From assembly GCF_900187065.1 (NCBI RefSeq), contig NZ_LT906483.1, positions 1,054,001 through 1,118,000 of the forward strand: 64,000 nt of DNA. Direction: 5' to 3'. Shown here piece after piece: positions 55,321 through 64,000 of the stretch. Positions within the stretch are counted from its first letter, which is position 1. Every line of letters starts with the position of its first letter. A program made the position numbers and the translations under genes. Below the pieces are notes generated by a model. That model ran no database searches, was not told where the DNA came from, and was given only the letters and a program-made list of their open reading frames with translations. Source of the stretch: Mycolicibacterium thermoresistibile (GTDB lineage Bacteria; Actinomycetota; Actinomycetes; Mycobacteriales; Mycobacteriaceae).

Positions 55321-55896
55321 TCAGCTGGTCAGTGGGGCGGTGATGGGCCCGATGCGCAGGATCGGCTCATCTTCGTGGTCCCCGTGACGGTCGAGCATGT
55401 CTGCGGTGAAGTGCGGCTGTTCGATCAGCGGGACCCCGTGCCGCCGCGCGAAAGCGCCGAAGAACGCGCGTGATGCGGTGTTGCTCGGGGTCACCGTCGC
55501 CTCGACGGTGACGGGGTGGCCGTGCCGATCGGTGCGTACCCGGTGGACCAGGTGGTCCAACATGGCGCTGGCCAGCCCGGTTTTCTGGGCGGCCGGTGCG
55601 GCGGCCACCTGCCAGACGAACAACACCTCGGGCCGGTCGGGCGGGTGATATCCCGTGATGAAGCCGTGCAGCTCGCCGTCGACGTCGGCGACGATCGAGG
55701 TCGCCGCGAAATCAGTGGCGAAAAGGAGATAGGCGTAGGTGGAGTTGACGTCGAGGACGTCGGTCGCAATGGCGATCTCGCGCATACCGAGCGCGTCTGC
55801 TGCTTGCGGCCGCCTCAGGTGGGCGTCCCATCGACGCGGTGGTTGGGGAGATTCGATTGTGGAGAGCGGTCCTGGGTCACTATCAGGATCGTGCAT
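55321..55896 (-). CDS. ectA: Diaminobutyrate acetyltransferase
   Basis: A 191-residue GNAT enzyme making N-gamma-acetyl-diaminobutyrate. After a 25-residue lead (DPDSDPGPLSTIESPQPPRR) the family pattern LDVNSTYAYLLFATDFAATSIVAD, LFVWQVAAAPAAQKTGLASAML and TVTPSNTASRAFFGAFARRHG follows. First gene of the ect operon. Its control region (55897 onwards) would respond to salt or heat, but no defined box can be named. Confidence 0.94.
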   Translation of the reverse strand: MHDPDSDPGPLSTIESPQPPRRWDAHLRRPQAADALGMREIAIATDVLDVNSTYAYLLFATDFAATSIVADVDGELHGFITGYHPPDRPEVLFVWQVAAAPAAQKTGLASAMLDHLVHRVRTDRHGHPVTVEATVTPSNTASRAFFGAFARRHGVPLIEQPHFTADMLDRHGDHEDEPILRIGPITAPLTS

Positions 55897-56448
55897 AACG
55901 GGTTAGCGGTTCACCACCGATCAGTTATCGCGTAATCATTCGTCAAGTCATCGGCGTTCCCGACCTAAGCACGCTTCACAGAGCCGTTCAACCGTCGGCA
56001 ACGCTGGCTAAGTGCGTTCTCGCGCCGCTTTCTGGGGGGACACCAGCGAAAACGACGGGTCTGCGCGCGGAGCTGCCCCGAGGAGCGTTGTTATCAAATC
56101 GTTATATGGCCCGGGGGCGGATTTCAACGCCGATTGAACAGAAAAAAGCAGGTCAGGACGTCAACTCTGGCCCGGAAATCCGCCTGTTCATCGAATCGGC
56201 CACAGATCGCCGTGATCCGGGCCGCCGCAGCTGGGACAGGTGATTCGGTGCCGGGCAAAGTCTGTCGATTCGCCGGCGGGGCGGTGTCGGCGGGCCGGCG
56301 CCGCGGCCGGCCCCGAAACGCCGCCCGGCGGCGGGCGGCAATGGCGTCGTAACCCGACCGGTGGGTCGTAACCTGATTCCACGCGGGAGGGCGCCGATTG
56401 CGACAGCGCTCGACGCAGCGCGACACCATTGAGCGAGACGGGAACGTG
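55897..56448. other. Intergenic region between ectA and nnr
   Basis: This 552-base stretch has no convincing gene. The first 230 bases are relatively AT-rich with TTGACG and GATAACT elements on the ectA strand (spacing too short for a standard promoter). Around 56188-56270 the minus strand reads FARHRITCPSCGGPDHGDL and then stops, which resembles the zinc-ribbon-like CxxCGGPHG segment of phosphopantetheinyl transferases and may be a gene remnant. Divergent promoters for ect and nnr must lie here. Confidence 0.4.
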
Positions 56449-57870
56449 ATGCTGCACTACTACAGCGCCGAGGCGATCCGGGCCGCCGAGGCGCCGCTGC
56501 TGGCGAGTTTGCCCACCGGCGCGTTGATGCGGCGCGCCGCGTTCGGACTGGCCACGGTGATCGGCCGCGAGTTGGTGGCCCGCACCGGCGGTGTCGCCGG
56601 GCGGCGGGTGTGCGCGGTGGTCGGCTCCGGTGACAACGGCGGTGACGCGCTGTGGGCGGGCACTTTTCTGCGACGCCGCGGCGCATCGGTGTCGGCGATA
56701 CTGCTCGCCGGCGACCGCACTCATCCCCGGGCGCTGGCCGCCTTCCGCCGGGCCGGTGGGAGGGTCGTCGAAACCCTGCCTCCGGACCTGGACCTGGTGA
56801 TCGACGGGGTGGTCGGCATCGGCGGCTCCGGGCCGCTGCGGCCGCCGGCTGCCGCGGTGTTCGGCGCAGTCGACGAGGCCGGGATACCGGTGGTGGCGGT
56901 GGACGTGCCCAGCGGCATCGATGTGCACACCGGGGCCGCCGAGGGTCCGCACGTGCGCGCTACCGTCACAGTGACGTTCGGTGGACTCAAACCGGTGCAC
57001 GCTCTCGCGGACTGCGGGCGGGTGGACCTCATCGACATCGGGCTGGATCTCGAACCCGGTGACCTACGGGGTTTCGATGCCGCCGAGGTGGCCGCCCGGT
57101 GGCCGCGGCCGGGGCCCGCCGATGACAAGTACACCCAGGGCGTGGCCGGCATCCTGGCCGGTTCCGCGACCTATCCGGGGGCCGCGGTGCTGTGCGTCGG
57201 AGCTGCCGTCGCGACCACGTCCGGCATGGTGCGATACGCCGGAAGTGCAGCGGCGCACGTTCTTTCGAGCTGGCCGGAGGTCATCGCGACCGAACGCCCG
57301 GAAACCGCCGGCCGGGTTCAGGCGTGGGTGGTCGGGCCCGGCCTGGGCACCGACGACACCGCGGCCGAGACGCTGGAGTTCGCGCTGCGCACCGATCTGC
57401 CGGTGCTCGTCGACGCCGACGGTCTGACCCTGCTGGCCGCCCGCCCGGAACTGGTGCGGGGACGTTCCGCACCCACGGTGCTGACCCCGCACGCGGGGGA
57501 GTTCGCCCGGCTGGCTTCCGGCCCGCCCGGTGCCGACCGGGTCGCCGCGGCGCGGCGGTTGGCCGAGGACCTGGGCGCCACGGTGCTCCTCAAGGGGCAT
57601 GTCACGGTGATCGCCGAACCCGGCGGACCGGTCTACCTCAATCCCGCCGGGGAATCCTGGTCCGCCACCGCCGGGTCCGGCGATGTGCTGTCCGGGATGA
57701 TCGGTGCGCTGCTGGCCTCCGGCCTGCCCGCCGTGGAGGCCGCCGCAGCGGCGGCGTTCGTGCACAGCCGGGCCGCGAACCTGTCGGCCGCCGACCCCGG
57801 CCCACACTCCACGCAGACCTCGGCGTCGAGGATCCTGCAGCACATCCGCACCGCAGTTGCCCGCCTCTGA
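56449..57870 (+). CDS. nnr: Bifunctional NAD(P)H-hydrate repair enzyme
   Basis: A 473-residue enzyme that repairs damaged NAD(P)H hydrates. The N-terminal YjeF epimerase domain (1-215) has VGSGDNGGDALWAGTFLRRRG and AVDVPSGIDVHTG. The C-terminal ADP-dependent dehydratase domain (225-473) has VVGPGLGTDD, LTPHAGEFARL and the ATP-site signature SATAGSGDVLSGMIGALLA. ATG 56449 gives MLHYYSAEAIRAAEAPLLASLP and the usual length; the M. tuberculosis relative also starts at this HYYS. Confidence 0.95.
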   Translation: MLHYYSAEAIRAAEAPLLASLPTGALMRRAAFGLATVIGRELVARTGGVAGRRVCAVVGSGDNGGDALWAGTFLRRRGASVSAILLAGDRTHPRALAAFRRAGGRVVETLPPDLDLVIDGVVGIGGSGPLRPPAAAVFGAVDEAGIPVVAVDVPSGIDVHTGAAEGPHVRATVTVTFGGLKPVHALADCGRVDLIDIGLDLEPGDLRGFDAAEVAARWPRPGPADDKYTQGVAGILAGSATYPGAAVLCVGAAVATTSGMVRYAGSAAAHVLSSWPEVIATERPETAGRVQAWVVGPGLGTDDTAAETLEFALRTDLPVLVDADGLTLLAARPELVRGRSAPTVLTPHAGEFARLASGPPGADRVAAARRLAEDLGATVLLKGHVTVIAEPGGPVYLNPAGESWSATAGSGDVLSGMIGALLASGLPAVEAAAAAAFVHSRAANLSAADPGPHSTQTSASRILQHIRTAVARL

Positions 57871-57883
57871 AAGGACCGAAGAC

Positions 57884-59275
57884 ATGTCGCGGAAGTACCG
57901 GCCCGGTGTTCAGATCACACCTGCCTATACAGGCCGGTTGGCCACCAATCCCGTTCCGTCGCTGCGTCTCCCCGACGATCCGATGGCGCCGGAAGCGGTG
58001 TACCGATTCATCTCCGACGAGCTGATGCTCGACGGCAGCTCCCGGCTGAACCTGGCGACGTTCGTCACCACGTGGATGGATCCGGAGGCCGAGAAGCTGA
58101 TGGCCCAGACGTTCGACAAGAACATGATCGACAAGGACGAGTACCCGGCCACCGCGGCGATCGAACAGCGCTGTGTGTGCATGGTGGCGGACCTGTTCCA
58201 CGCCGAGGATCTGCGGGACGACGACCCGTCCAGCGCGACCGGGGTCTCCACGATCGGTTCGAGTGAGGCGGTCATGCTGGCCGGGCTGGCGTTGAAGTGG
58301 CGCTGGCGCCGGCGGATGGAAAAGGCCGGCAAGGACTGGCGGTCGAGAACCCCCAACCTGATCATGGGCGCCAACGTGCAGGTGGTGTGGGAGAAGTTCG
58401 CCCGGTATTTCGACGTCGAACCGCGTTATCTGCCGATGGAGAAGGGCCGCTACGTCATCACCCCGCAGCAGGTGCTCGAGCACGTCGACGAGGACACGAT
58501 CGGGGTGGTGGCGATCCTGGGCACCACGTTCACCGGGGAACTGGAGCCGGTCGGTGAGATCTGTGCCGCGCTGGACAAGCTGGCCGCCGACGGGGGACCG
58601 GATGTGCCGGTGCACGTGGACGCCGCCAGCGGGGGCTTCGTCGTCCCGTTCCTGCACCCCGATCTGGAGTGGGACTTCCGGCTGCCGAGGGTGGTGTCGA
58701 TCAACGTCAGCGGCCACAAGTACGGGCTGACCTATCCGGGCATCGGGTTCGTCGTCTGGCGCAGCGCCGAGCATCTGCCCGAGGACCTGGTCTTCCGGGT
58801 GAACTATCTCGGCGGGGACATGCCGACCTTCACGCTGAACTTCTCCCGGCCCGGAAACCAGGTCGTCGGCCAGTACTACAACTTCCTGCGGTTGGGCCGG
58901 GCCGGTTACGGACAGGTGATGAAGACCCTGTCCGACACCGCCCGCTGGCTGGGCGATCAGCTGCGGGCCAGCGAGCATTTCGAGGTGATCTCGGACGGCA
59001 CGGCCATCCCGGTGGTCAGCTTCCGGTTGACCGGTGACCGCGGTTACACCGAGTTCGACGTCTCGCACGCCTTGCGCGCCTACGGATGGCAGGTGCCGGC
59101 CTACACCATGCCCGAGAACGCCACCGATGTCGCCGTGCTGCGCGTCGTCGTTCGCGAAGGGCTGTCCGCCGATCTGGCCCGCGTGCTGTGCGATGACATG
59201 ATGACCGTCATCGAACAGCTCGACGAGCTCAAGCCAGGCGGTCAGTTCGACTCGCTGCAGCCGTTCGCGCACTGA
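57884..59275 (+). CDS. gadB: Glutamate decarboxylase
   Basis: A 463-residue PLP enzyme converting glutamate to GABA with uptake of a proton, an acid-resistance step. Motifs are [37 protein letters not shown] and the PLP-binding Lys279 in [13 protein letters not shown]. It starts 13 bases after nnr (AAAGGACC 7 bases before ATG). The same neighbours occur in M. tuberculosis. No GABA antiporter gene is adjacent. Confidence 0.95.
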   Translation: MSRKYRPGVQITPAYTGRLATNPVPSLRLPDDPMAPEAVYRFISDELMLDGSSRLNLATFVTTWMDPEAEKLMAQTFDKNMIDKDEYPATAAIEQRCVCMVADLFHAEDLRDDDPSSATGVSTIGSSEAVMLAGLALKWRWRRRMEKAGKDWRSRTPNLIMGANVQVVWEKFARYFDVEPRYLPMEKGRYVITPQQVLEHVDEDTIGVVAILGTTFTGELEPVGEICAALDKLAADGGPDVPVHVDAASGGFVVPFLHPDLEWDFRLPRVVSINVSGHKYGLTYPGIGFVVWRSAEHLPEDLVFRVNYLGGDMPTFTLNFSRPGNQVVGQYYNFLRLGRAGYGQVMKTLSDTARWLGDQLRASEHFEVISDGTAIPVVSFRLTGDRGYTEFDVSHALRAYGWQVPAYTMPENATDVAVLRVVVREGLSADLARVLCDDMMTVIEQLDELKPGGQFDSLQPFAH

Positions 59276-59364
59276 CCCGCGAGGCGCCGCCCACGGCGTC
59301 CGGCCGGGGCGCCGGCGGCGGGGCCGCGGACCGCTCGCCGGGTTCTGGGACAATCGGGGGCGTT

Positions 59365-60585
59365 ATGGGCTCCGACACGACCGGGCACCCGGCGCAGCGC
59401 ACGGTGTCGTCCGCCACCGCAGAGGCGGTGGTGGACCTCGGCGCGATCGCGCACAACGTGCGGGTGGTGCGGGAACGTGCCGGATCGGCGCAGGTGATGG
59501 CCGTGGTGAAGGCCGACGGCTACGGTCACGGCGCCACCGCGGTCGCCCGCACCGCACTGGCGGCCGGCGCCACCGAACTCGGGGTGGCCACGGTCGGCGA
59601 GGCGCTGGCGCTGCGCCGTGACGGGGTCACCGCCCCGGTGCTGTCCTGGCTGAACCCGCCCGGCACCGACTACGCCCCCGCGCTGCGGGCGCAGATCGAG
59701 GTGGCGGTGTCGTCGCGCCGTCAACTCGACGAGGTCCTCGACGCCGCGCGCCGCACCGGGGTGACCGCGACGCTGAGCGTCAAGGTGGACACCGGACTGA
59801 ACCGCAACGGGGTCAGCCGTGCGGAGTATCCCGAGGTACTGGCGGCGGTGCGGCGCGCCCAGGCCGAGGGGGCGATCCGGCTGCGCGCCGTCATGAGCCA
59901 TCTGGTGGCCGCCGACGAACCCGACAACCCGGTGACCGACATTCAGCGGCAACGCTTCTCGGAGATGCGGGCGCAGGCCCGTGACGCCGGCCTGCGGTTC
60001 GAGATCGCCCACCTGTGCAATTCGGCCGGCACGATGAGCCGGCCGGATCTGGCCTTCGACATGGTCCGCGCCGGAATCGCGGTGTACGGCCTGAGCCCGA
60101 TCCCGCAGCGCGGTGACCTCGGGTTGAAACCCGCCATGACCCTCAAATGCCCGGTGGCGCTGGTGAAACAGGTCCGTGCCGGTGAGGGGGTGTCCTACGG
60201 GCATGCGTGGACCGCGGACCGCGACACCACCATCGCGCTGCTGCCGATCGGTTACGCGGACGGGGTGTTCCGGCCGCTGAGCAACCGGTTCGAGGTGCTG
60301 ATCAACGGGCGTCGGCACCGCAATGTCGGCCGGGTGTGCATGGACCAGTTCGTCGTCGACCTCGGACCCGGCCCCGTCGACGTCACCGAAGGCGACGAGG
60401 CGATCCTGTTCGGGCCGGGCGATTCGGGCGAGCCGTCGGCGCAGGACTGGGCCGATCTGCTGGACACCATCCACTACGAGGTGGTGACCAGTCCGCGCGG
60501 CCGGGTGGTGCGCACGTACCGGGAGGCGGATGCCCGGGCCGCGGCGCCCCGGCACGCCGGCCGTTCGGAGGTGGGTTCGGTGTGA
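59365..60585 (+). CDS. alr: Alanine racemase
   Basis: A 406-residue PLP enzyme making D-alanine for peptidoglycan. The PLP Lys49 is in [12 protein letters not shown]; the catalytic Tyr is probably in [17 protein letters not shown] and [16 protein letters not shown] are typical. It starts with ATG 59365 about 89 bases after gadB, with the AT-richer GGGACAATC just upstream as a possible -10. It overlaps the next gene by 4 bases. Confidence 0.95.
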   Translation: MGSDTTGHPAQRTVSSATAEAVVDLGAIAHNVRVVRERAGSAQVMAVVKADGYGHGATAVARTALAAGATELGVATVGEALALRRDGVTAPVLSWLNPPGTDYAPALRAQIEVAVSSRRQLDEVLDAARRTGVTATLSVKVDTGLNRNGVSRAEYPEVLAAVRRAQAEGAIRLRAVMSHLVAADEPDNPVTDIQRQRFSEMRAQARDAGLRFEIAHLCNSAGTMSRPDLAFDMVRAGIAVYGLSPIPQRGDLGLKPAMTLKCPVALVKQVRAGEGVSYGHAWTADRDTTIALLPIGYADGVFRPLSNRFEVLINGRRHRNVGRVCMDQFVVDLGPGPVDVTEGDEAILFGPGDSGEPSAQDWADLLDTIHYEVVTSPRGRVVRTYREADARAAAPRHAGRSEVGSV

Positions 60586-61805
60586 CCGGGTCGTCGGGTG
60601 AGGCTGCGCCCCGGCCGCGTCGACGCCGCAGCTGGGATGAACAGATCGTGCGCCGTGCCACCAGGAGCGCCACCCGGGTGGCGGACGCCTCCGACGCCGA
60701 GGACACATCGAAGCCACGCGTGGTGAAGTACCCGAAGTTGACGGCCGGGGTGGCGGGGCTGACCGCCGTCGGCACGGTCGCCGGTGTCTCGGCGGCCCGT
60801 TCGTTACGCCGCCGTCGCCGCATAGACCCTTATGAGGGCGAGGATTTCGCGCTGTTGGAGGCCGACCGCGCGGTGGTGGTCACCACCCCAGACGGTGTGC
60901 CGCTGGTGGTGCGTGAGGTGGGGCCCATCACCGCACCGGTCACCGTGGTGTTCGCACACGGCTGGTGTCTGCGGATGGGCGCCTTCCACTTTCAGCGGGC
61001 CCGGCTCGAGCAGGAGTGGGGCGATCAGGTCCGGATGGTGTTCTACGACCAGCGCGGCCACGGACAGTCCGGCGAGGCGCACACCGAGACCTACACCGTG
61101 CCCCAGTTGGGACAGGACCTGGAGACCGTGCTGCGGGTGGTCGTTCCGCGCGGACCGATCGTGCTGGTGGGACACTCCATGGGCGGGATGACGGTGCTGT
61201 CCCACGCCCGCCAGTTCCCGCGGCGCTACGGACGCCGGATCGTCGGCGCCGCGGTGATCTCCTCGGCGGCCGAGGGGTTGCCGCGCTCCCCGCTGGGCGA
61301 GATCCTGCAGAACCCGGCGCTGGAGGCGTTCCGGTTCGCCGCCCGCTACGCGCCCGGACTGGTGCACCGCACCCGCGGTGCGGCCTGGACGGTGCTGCGA
61401 CCGATCCTCCGGGCCGCGTCCTTCGGCAGCGACCGGGTGAGCCCCAGCGTGATGGCGTTCTCGGAGAGCATGATCCAGAACACCCCGATCGCCACCCTGG
61501 TCGAGTTCATGCACGCCCTGGAGGTGCACGACGAGACCGCGGCGCTTCCGGTGCTGGCCCGCATCCCCACGCTGATCGCCTGCGGCAGCGACGATGTGCT
61601 CACTCCGGCGGTACATTCGAAGAGGATGGCCGCGGCGCTGCCCGATTCCGAACTGCTCATCGTCGAGGGCGCCGGCCATCTCGTGCAGTTGGAGGCGCCG
61701 GAAGTGATCAACGACGCGCTGGTGCGGCTGGTGCAGCGGGCGACCCCGTCCACGCTGGTGGCCCTGACCCGGCGGATACGCGACAAGGTGCGTCCCCATG
61801 ACTGA
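60582..61805 (+). CDS. Alpha/beta hydrolase with N-terminal membrane segment
   Basis: A 407-residue hydrolase. A basic N-terminus of about 50 residues is followed by a hydrophobic stretch ([22 protein letters not shown]) that may anchor it. The catalytic domain has [28 protein letters not shown] and the nucleophile Ser in [16 protein letters not shown]; the acid is likely in CGSDDVLTP and the His in [14 protein letters not shown] 60582 overlaps the alr stop by 4 bases. The same gene lies between alr and tsaE in other mycobacteria. Substrate unknown. Confidence 0.88.
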   Translation: MTGSSGEAAPRPRRRRSWDEQIVRRATRSATRVADASDAEDTSKPRVVKYPKLTAGVAGLTAVGTVAGVSAARSLRRRRRIDPYEGEDFALLEADRAVVVTTPDGVPLVVREVGPITAPVTVVFAHGWCLRMGAFHFQRARLEQEWGDQVRMVFYDQRGHGQSGEAHTETYTVPQLGQDLETVLRVVVPRGPIVLVGHSMGGMTVLSHARQFPRRYGRRIVGAAVISSAAEGLPRSPLGEILQNPALEAFRFAARYAPGLVHRTRGAAWTVLRPILRAASFGSDRVSPSVMAFSESMIQNTPIATLVEFMHALEVHDETAALPVLARIPTLIACGSDDVLTPAVHSKRMAAALPDSELLIVEGAGHLVQLEAPEVINDALVRLVQRATPSTLVALTRRIRDKVRPHD

Positions 61806-62277
61806 GTCGCGCAGGGAGAACCGCGCCGGTACCGCTGAGTTGCCCACGGCCGCAGACACTCTCGCCCTCGGCAAGCGGCTCGGCGCGGACCTGCGCGCCG
61901 GTGACGTGGTGGTGTTGTCCGGTCCGCTGGGGGCCGGGAAAACGGTGCTGGCCAAAGGGATCGCCGAAGCCCTGGACGTCGAGGGTCCGGTGACGTCGCC
62001 GACCTTCGTGCTGGCCCGGGTACACCGTCCCCGCCGCCCCGGTGCCCCGGCCATGGTGCACGTCGACATGTACCGGTTGCTGGACACCCCCGGGGTGGAC
62101 CTGCCGGCCGAACTCGACTCGCTCGACCTCGACACCGATCTCGACGATGCCGTCGTCGTGGTCGAATGGGGTGAAGGGGTGGTCGAACGGCTCGCCGAGC
62201 GGCATCTGGAGATCCGGTTGGAACGCGCACCGGCGTCGGAGGTGCGCACCGCGATGTGGCGTTGGAGCGGTGCATGA
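61798..62277 (+). CDS. tsaE: tRNA t6A synthesis ATPase TsaE
   Basis: A 159-residue P-loop protein needed for threonylcarbamoyl-adenosine (t6A37) in tRNA. The Walker A GPLGAGKT is at 42-49, followed by VTSPTFVLARVH and VVVEWGEGV. It overlaps the hydrolase gene by 8 bases and tsaB by 4. It works with TsaB and TsaD, both encoded next to it; tsaC is not in the window. Confidence 0.95.
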   Translation: MTESRRENRAGTAELPTAADTLALGKRLGADLRAGDVVVLSGPLGAGKTVLAKGIAEALDVEGPVTSPTFVLARVHRPRRPGAPAMVHVDMYRLLDTPGVDLPAELDSLDLDTDLDDAVVVVEWGEGVVERLAERHLEIRLERAPASEVRTAMWRWSGA

Positions 62278-62912
62278 CCATGTTGATCCTCACCATCGAC
62301 ACCGCCACCCCCGCCGTCAGCGCCGGGGTGGTCCGGCGCACCCCCGCCGGCGAGGAGTTGCTGGCCGAGAAGGTCACCGTGGACGCCCGGGCGCACGCCG
62401 AGCGGCTCACCCCGAACGTGGTCGCCGCGCTGGCGGAAGCCGGGCTGGCGTTCGACGACCTCGACGCGGTGGTGGTCGGCTGCGGACCGGGACCGTTCAC
62501 CGGCCTGCGGGTGGGAATGGCCAGCGCGGCCGCCTACGGTCACGCCCTGGACATCCCGGTGCACGGGGTGTGCAGCCTGGACGCCATCGGCGTCGACACC
62601 GCGGACACCGCCGGGCACGTGCTGGTGGTGACCGATGCCCGCCGGCGCGAGGTCTACTGGGCGCGGTATCGCGGCGGGGTGCGGACCGACGGACCCGCCG
62701 TCGACTCCCCGGCCGACGTCCCGACCGCGGACGCGGTGGCTGGCTCGCGCGACCACATCGGCCTGTTCGACCTACCGGCGTTGCCGCCGGCCCGGCCCAC
62801 CCCGGTCGGCCTGGTGCGGGTGGTGCCGGACTGGGACAGCCCGCCGGCCGCCCTGAAACCGCTGTATCTGCGCCGGCCCGACGCGAAACCGGCGGTGGCG
62901 AGAAACCGATGA
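62274..62912 (+). CDS. tsaB: tRNA t6A synthesis protein TsaB
   Basis: A 212-residue ASKHA-fold partner that stabilises TsaD. It starts [20 protein letters not shown] and has [18 protein letters not shown] and [22 protein letters not shown] 62274 overlaps tsaE by 4 bases; ATG 62280 would remove two residues. The C-terminal half is shorter and more divergent than in E. coli. Confidence 0.94.
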   Translation: MTMLILTIDTATPAVSAGVVRRTPAGEELLAEKVTVDARAHAERLTPNVVAALAEAGLAFDDLDAVVVGCGPGPFTGLRVGMASAAAYGHALDIPVHGVCSLDAIGVDTADTAGHVLVVTDARRREVYWARYRGGVRTDGPAVDSPADVPTADAVAGSRDHIGLFDLPALPPARPTPVGLVRVVPDWDSPPAALKPLYLRRPDAKPAVARNR

Positions 62913-63403
62913 CGGCGCCGGACCGCGATCGCGACACCGGGGTGGTGCTGACCCCGCTGACCCCCGCCGACGCCCGCCGGTGCGCCGAGCTGGAACTGGA
63001 ACTGTTCGGCGGGGACGACCCGTGGCCGGTCGCGGCGTTCCGCGCCGAGATCGCGGTGCCGCACAACCGCTACCTCGCCGCCCGCGACACCACCCGTCCC
63101 ACCGGCGACCTGCTCGTCGGATACGGCGGGATCTCGCGGCTCGGCCGGAAACCGCCGTACGAGTACGAGATCCACACCATCGCGATCGACCCGGCCTATC
63201 AGGGCCGGGGCATCGGGCGGCGGTTGCTCGACGAGCTGCTGGCGTTCGCCGACGGCGCCACCGTGTACCTGGAGGTCCGCACCGACAACGAGCCGGCCAT
63301 CAACCTCTACGAGTCGGCCGGGTTCACGCGGATCGGGCTGCGCCGCCGCTACTACCGGCAGAGCGGCGCCGACGCCTACACCATGAGACGGGACCCGACA
63401 TGA
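62909..63403 (+). CDS. rimI: Ribosomal protein alanine acetyltransferase RimI
   Basis: A 164-residue GNAT enzyme. The acetyl-CoA site is [47 protein letters not shown] is the typical end. In bacteria RimI acetylates S18 and other N-termini, and in mycobacteria it forms part of the tsaB-rimI-tsaD cluster. ATG overlaps tsaB and tsaD by 4 bases on each side. Confidence 0.92.
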   Translation: MTAPDRDRDTGVVLTPLTPADARRCAELELELFGGDDPWPVAAFRAEIAVPHNRYLAARDTTRPTGDLLVGYGGISRLGRKPPYEYEIHTIAIDPAYQGRGIGRRLLDELLAFADGATVYLEVRTDNEPAINLYESAGFTRIGLRRRYYRQSGADAYTMRRDPT

Positions 63404-64000
63404 TCATCCTGGCCATCGAGAGCTCCTGCGACGAAACCGGGGTCGGCATCGCCGAGCTCGCTCCGGACGGTTCGGTGACCCTGTTGGCCGACGAGGTCGC
63501 GTCCAGCGTCGACGAACACGCCCGGTTCGGCGGGGTGGTGCCCGAGATCGCGTCCCGGGCACATCTGGAGGCCCTGCAACCCACCATGCGCCGGGCCCTG
63601 GCCGCGGCGGGTGTGCGGCGCCCGGATGTGGTGGCGGCCACCATCGGTCCCGGTCTGGCCGGGGCGCTGCTGGTGGGGGTGGCGGCGGCGAAGGCCTACG
63701 CCGCCGCGTGGCAGGTGCCGTTCTATGCCGTCAACCACCTCGGCGGCCACCTGGCCGCCGACGTCTACGAGCACGGCCCGTTGCCGGAGAGCGTCGGGCT
63801 GCTGGTGTCGGGCGGGCACACCCACCTGCTGCACGTGCGGTCTCTGGGGGAGCCGATCATCGAACTCGGCAGCACTGTCGATGACGCCGCGGGGGAGGCC
63901 TACGACAAGGTGGCCCGGCTGCTCGGGCTGGGCTATCCGGGCGGACGGGTGCTCGACGAACTGGCCCGGCAGGGCGATTCGACGGCGATCACCTTTCCGC
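63400..64000 (+). CDS. tsaD: tRNA threonylcarbamoyltransferase TsaD (5' part)
   Basis: The window ends inside this gene after 200 codons. The sequence [20 protein letters not shown], then [20 protein letters not shown] with the first ligand, [11 protein letters not shown] (HxxxH-type metal site), and [14 protein letters not shown] is typical of TsaD/Gcp, which transfers the threonylcarbamoyl group to tRNA A37. ATG overlaps the rimI stop by 4 bases. The last 140 or so residues lie outside. Confidence 0.96.
   Translation, partial: MIILAIESSCDETGVGIAELAPDGSVTLLADEVASSVDEHARFGGVVPEIASRAHLEALQPTMRRALAAAGVRRPDVVAATIGPGLAGALLVGVAAAKAYAAAWQVPFYAVNHLGGHLAADVYEHGPLPESVGLLVSGGHTHLLHVRSLGEPIIELGSTVDDAAGEAYDKVARLLGLGYPGGRVLDELARQGDSTAITFP

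Noticed and set aside
55900-55960. TTGACG/GATAACT pair as the ectA promoter
   Set aside because: The spacing of about 12 bases is too short for a normal promoter; kept only as a remark.

Overview
The window is chromosomal DNA of a fast-growing mycobacterium (Mycolicibacterium / M. smegmatis-like). This rests on high GC, mycobacterial ribosomal and RNA polymerase proteins, frequent GTG starts with 4-base stop/start overlaps, a complete ESX-4 type VII secretion locus, F420-dependent (LLM) oxidoreductases, cutinases, and gene order known from mycobacteria. The species is not identifiable from the sequence alone. I see no tRNA, rRNA, CRISPR array, prophage or insertion sequence. The window starts inside rplR and ends inside tsaD.

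Layout: 1-1491, end of the spc ribosomal operon (rplR, rpsE, rpmD, rplO) closed by a strong terminator. 1669-3310, a minus-strand group of small accessory and membrane genes, one of them broken by a frameshift at a C6 run. 3426-8072, the peptidase sppA and three tandem SAM methyltransferase paralogues. 8335-11518, secY-adk-map and a MarR regulator. 11523-14402, a two-component system divergent from a HAD-like protein. 14403-18048, the valine catabolism operon mmsA-fadE9-mmsB behind a perfect palindromic operator. 18244-20800, rmlB-rmlC and an LLM oxidoreductase. 21265-25934, infA-rpmJ-rpsM-rpsK-rpsD-rpoA-rplQ-truA. 26157-30770, two cutinases, an EamA transporter divergent from a CGNR regulator, and a DEAD-box helicase. 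31038-41008, ESX-4 (eccB4, mycP4, eccD4, eccC4, an associated protein, esxU, esxT). 41379-42277, rplM-rpsI. 42585-46320, a small secreted protein, glmM and a candidate type VII substrate pair. 46354-49733, an LLM oxidoreductase, a carotenoid oxygenase and an unusual hydrolase. 49840-52646, glmS and a hydrolase. 52669-55896, ectoine/hydroxyectoine synthesis (ectABCD). 56449-64000, nnr, gadB, alr, a hydrolase, tsaE, tsaB, rimI and tsaD.

How the genes work together: much of the window is core translation, transcription and export (ribosomal proteins, SecY, methionine aminopeptidase, RNA polymerase alpha, TruA, the TsaB/D/E t6A system). A second theme is the cell envelope: glmM and glmS feed UDP-GlcNAc, rmlB/rmlC feed the rhamnose linker, alr feeds D-alanine, and cutinases and ESX-4 act at the surface. 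A third theme is adaptation, with osmolyte synthesis (ect), valine breakdown (mms) and regulators of unknown input.

The items most worth a second look are: the EspC-like/WXG-like gene pair near ESX-4 (44612-46320); a gene-conversion-like tract shared by methyltransferases 1 and 3 but not 2; two enzymes whose catalytic nucleophile position is changed (the HAD protein at 13617 and the hydrolase at 48888); the palindromic operator in front of mmsA; a regularly spaced TCATGA array between the EamA and CGNR genes; and a large intergenic hairpin at 41108-41201.
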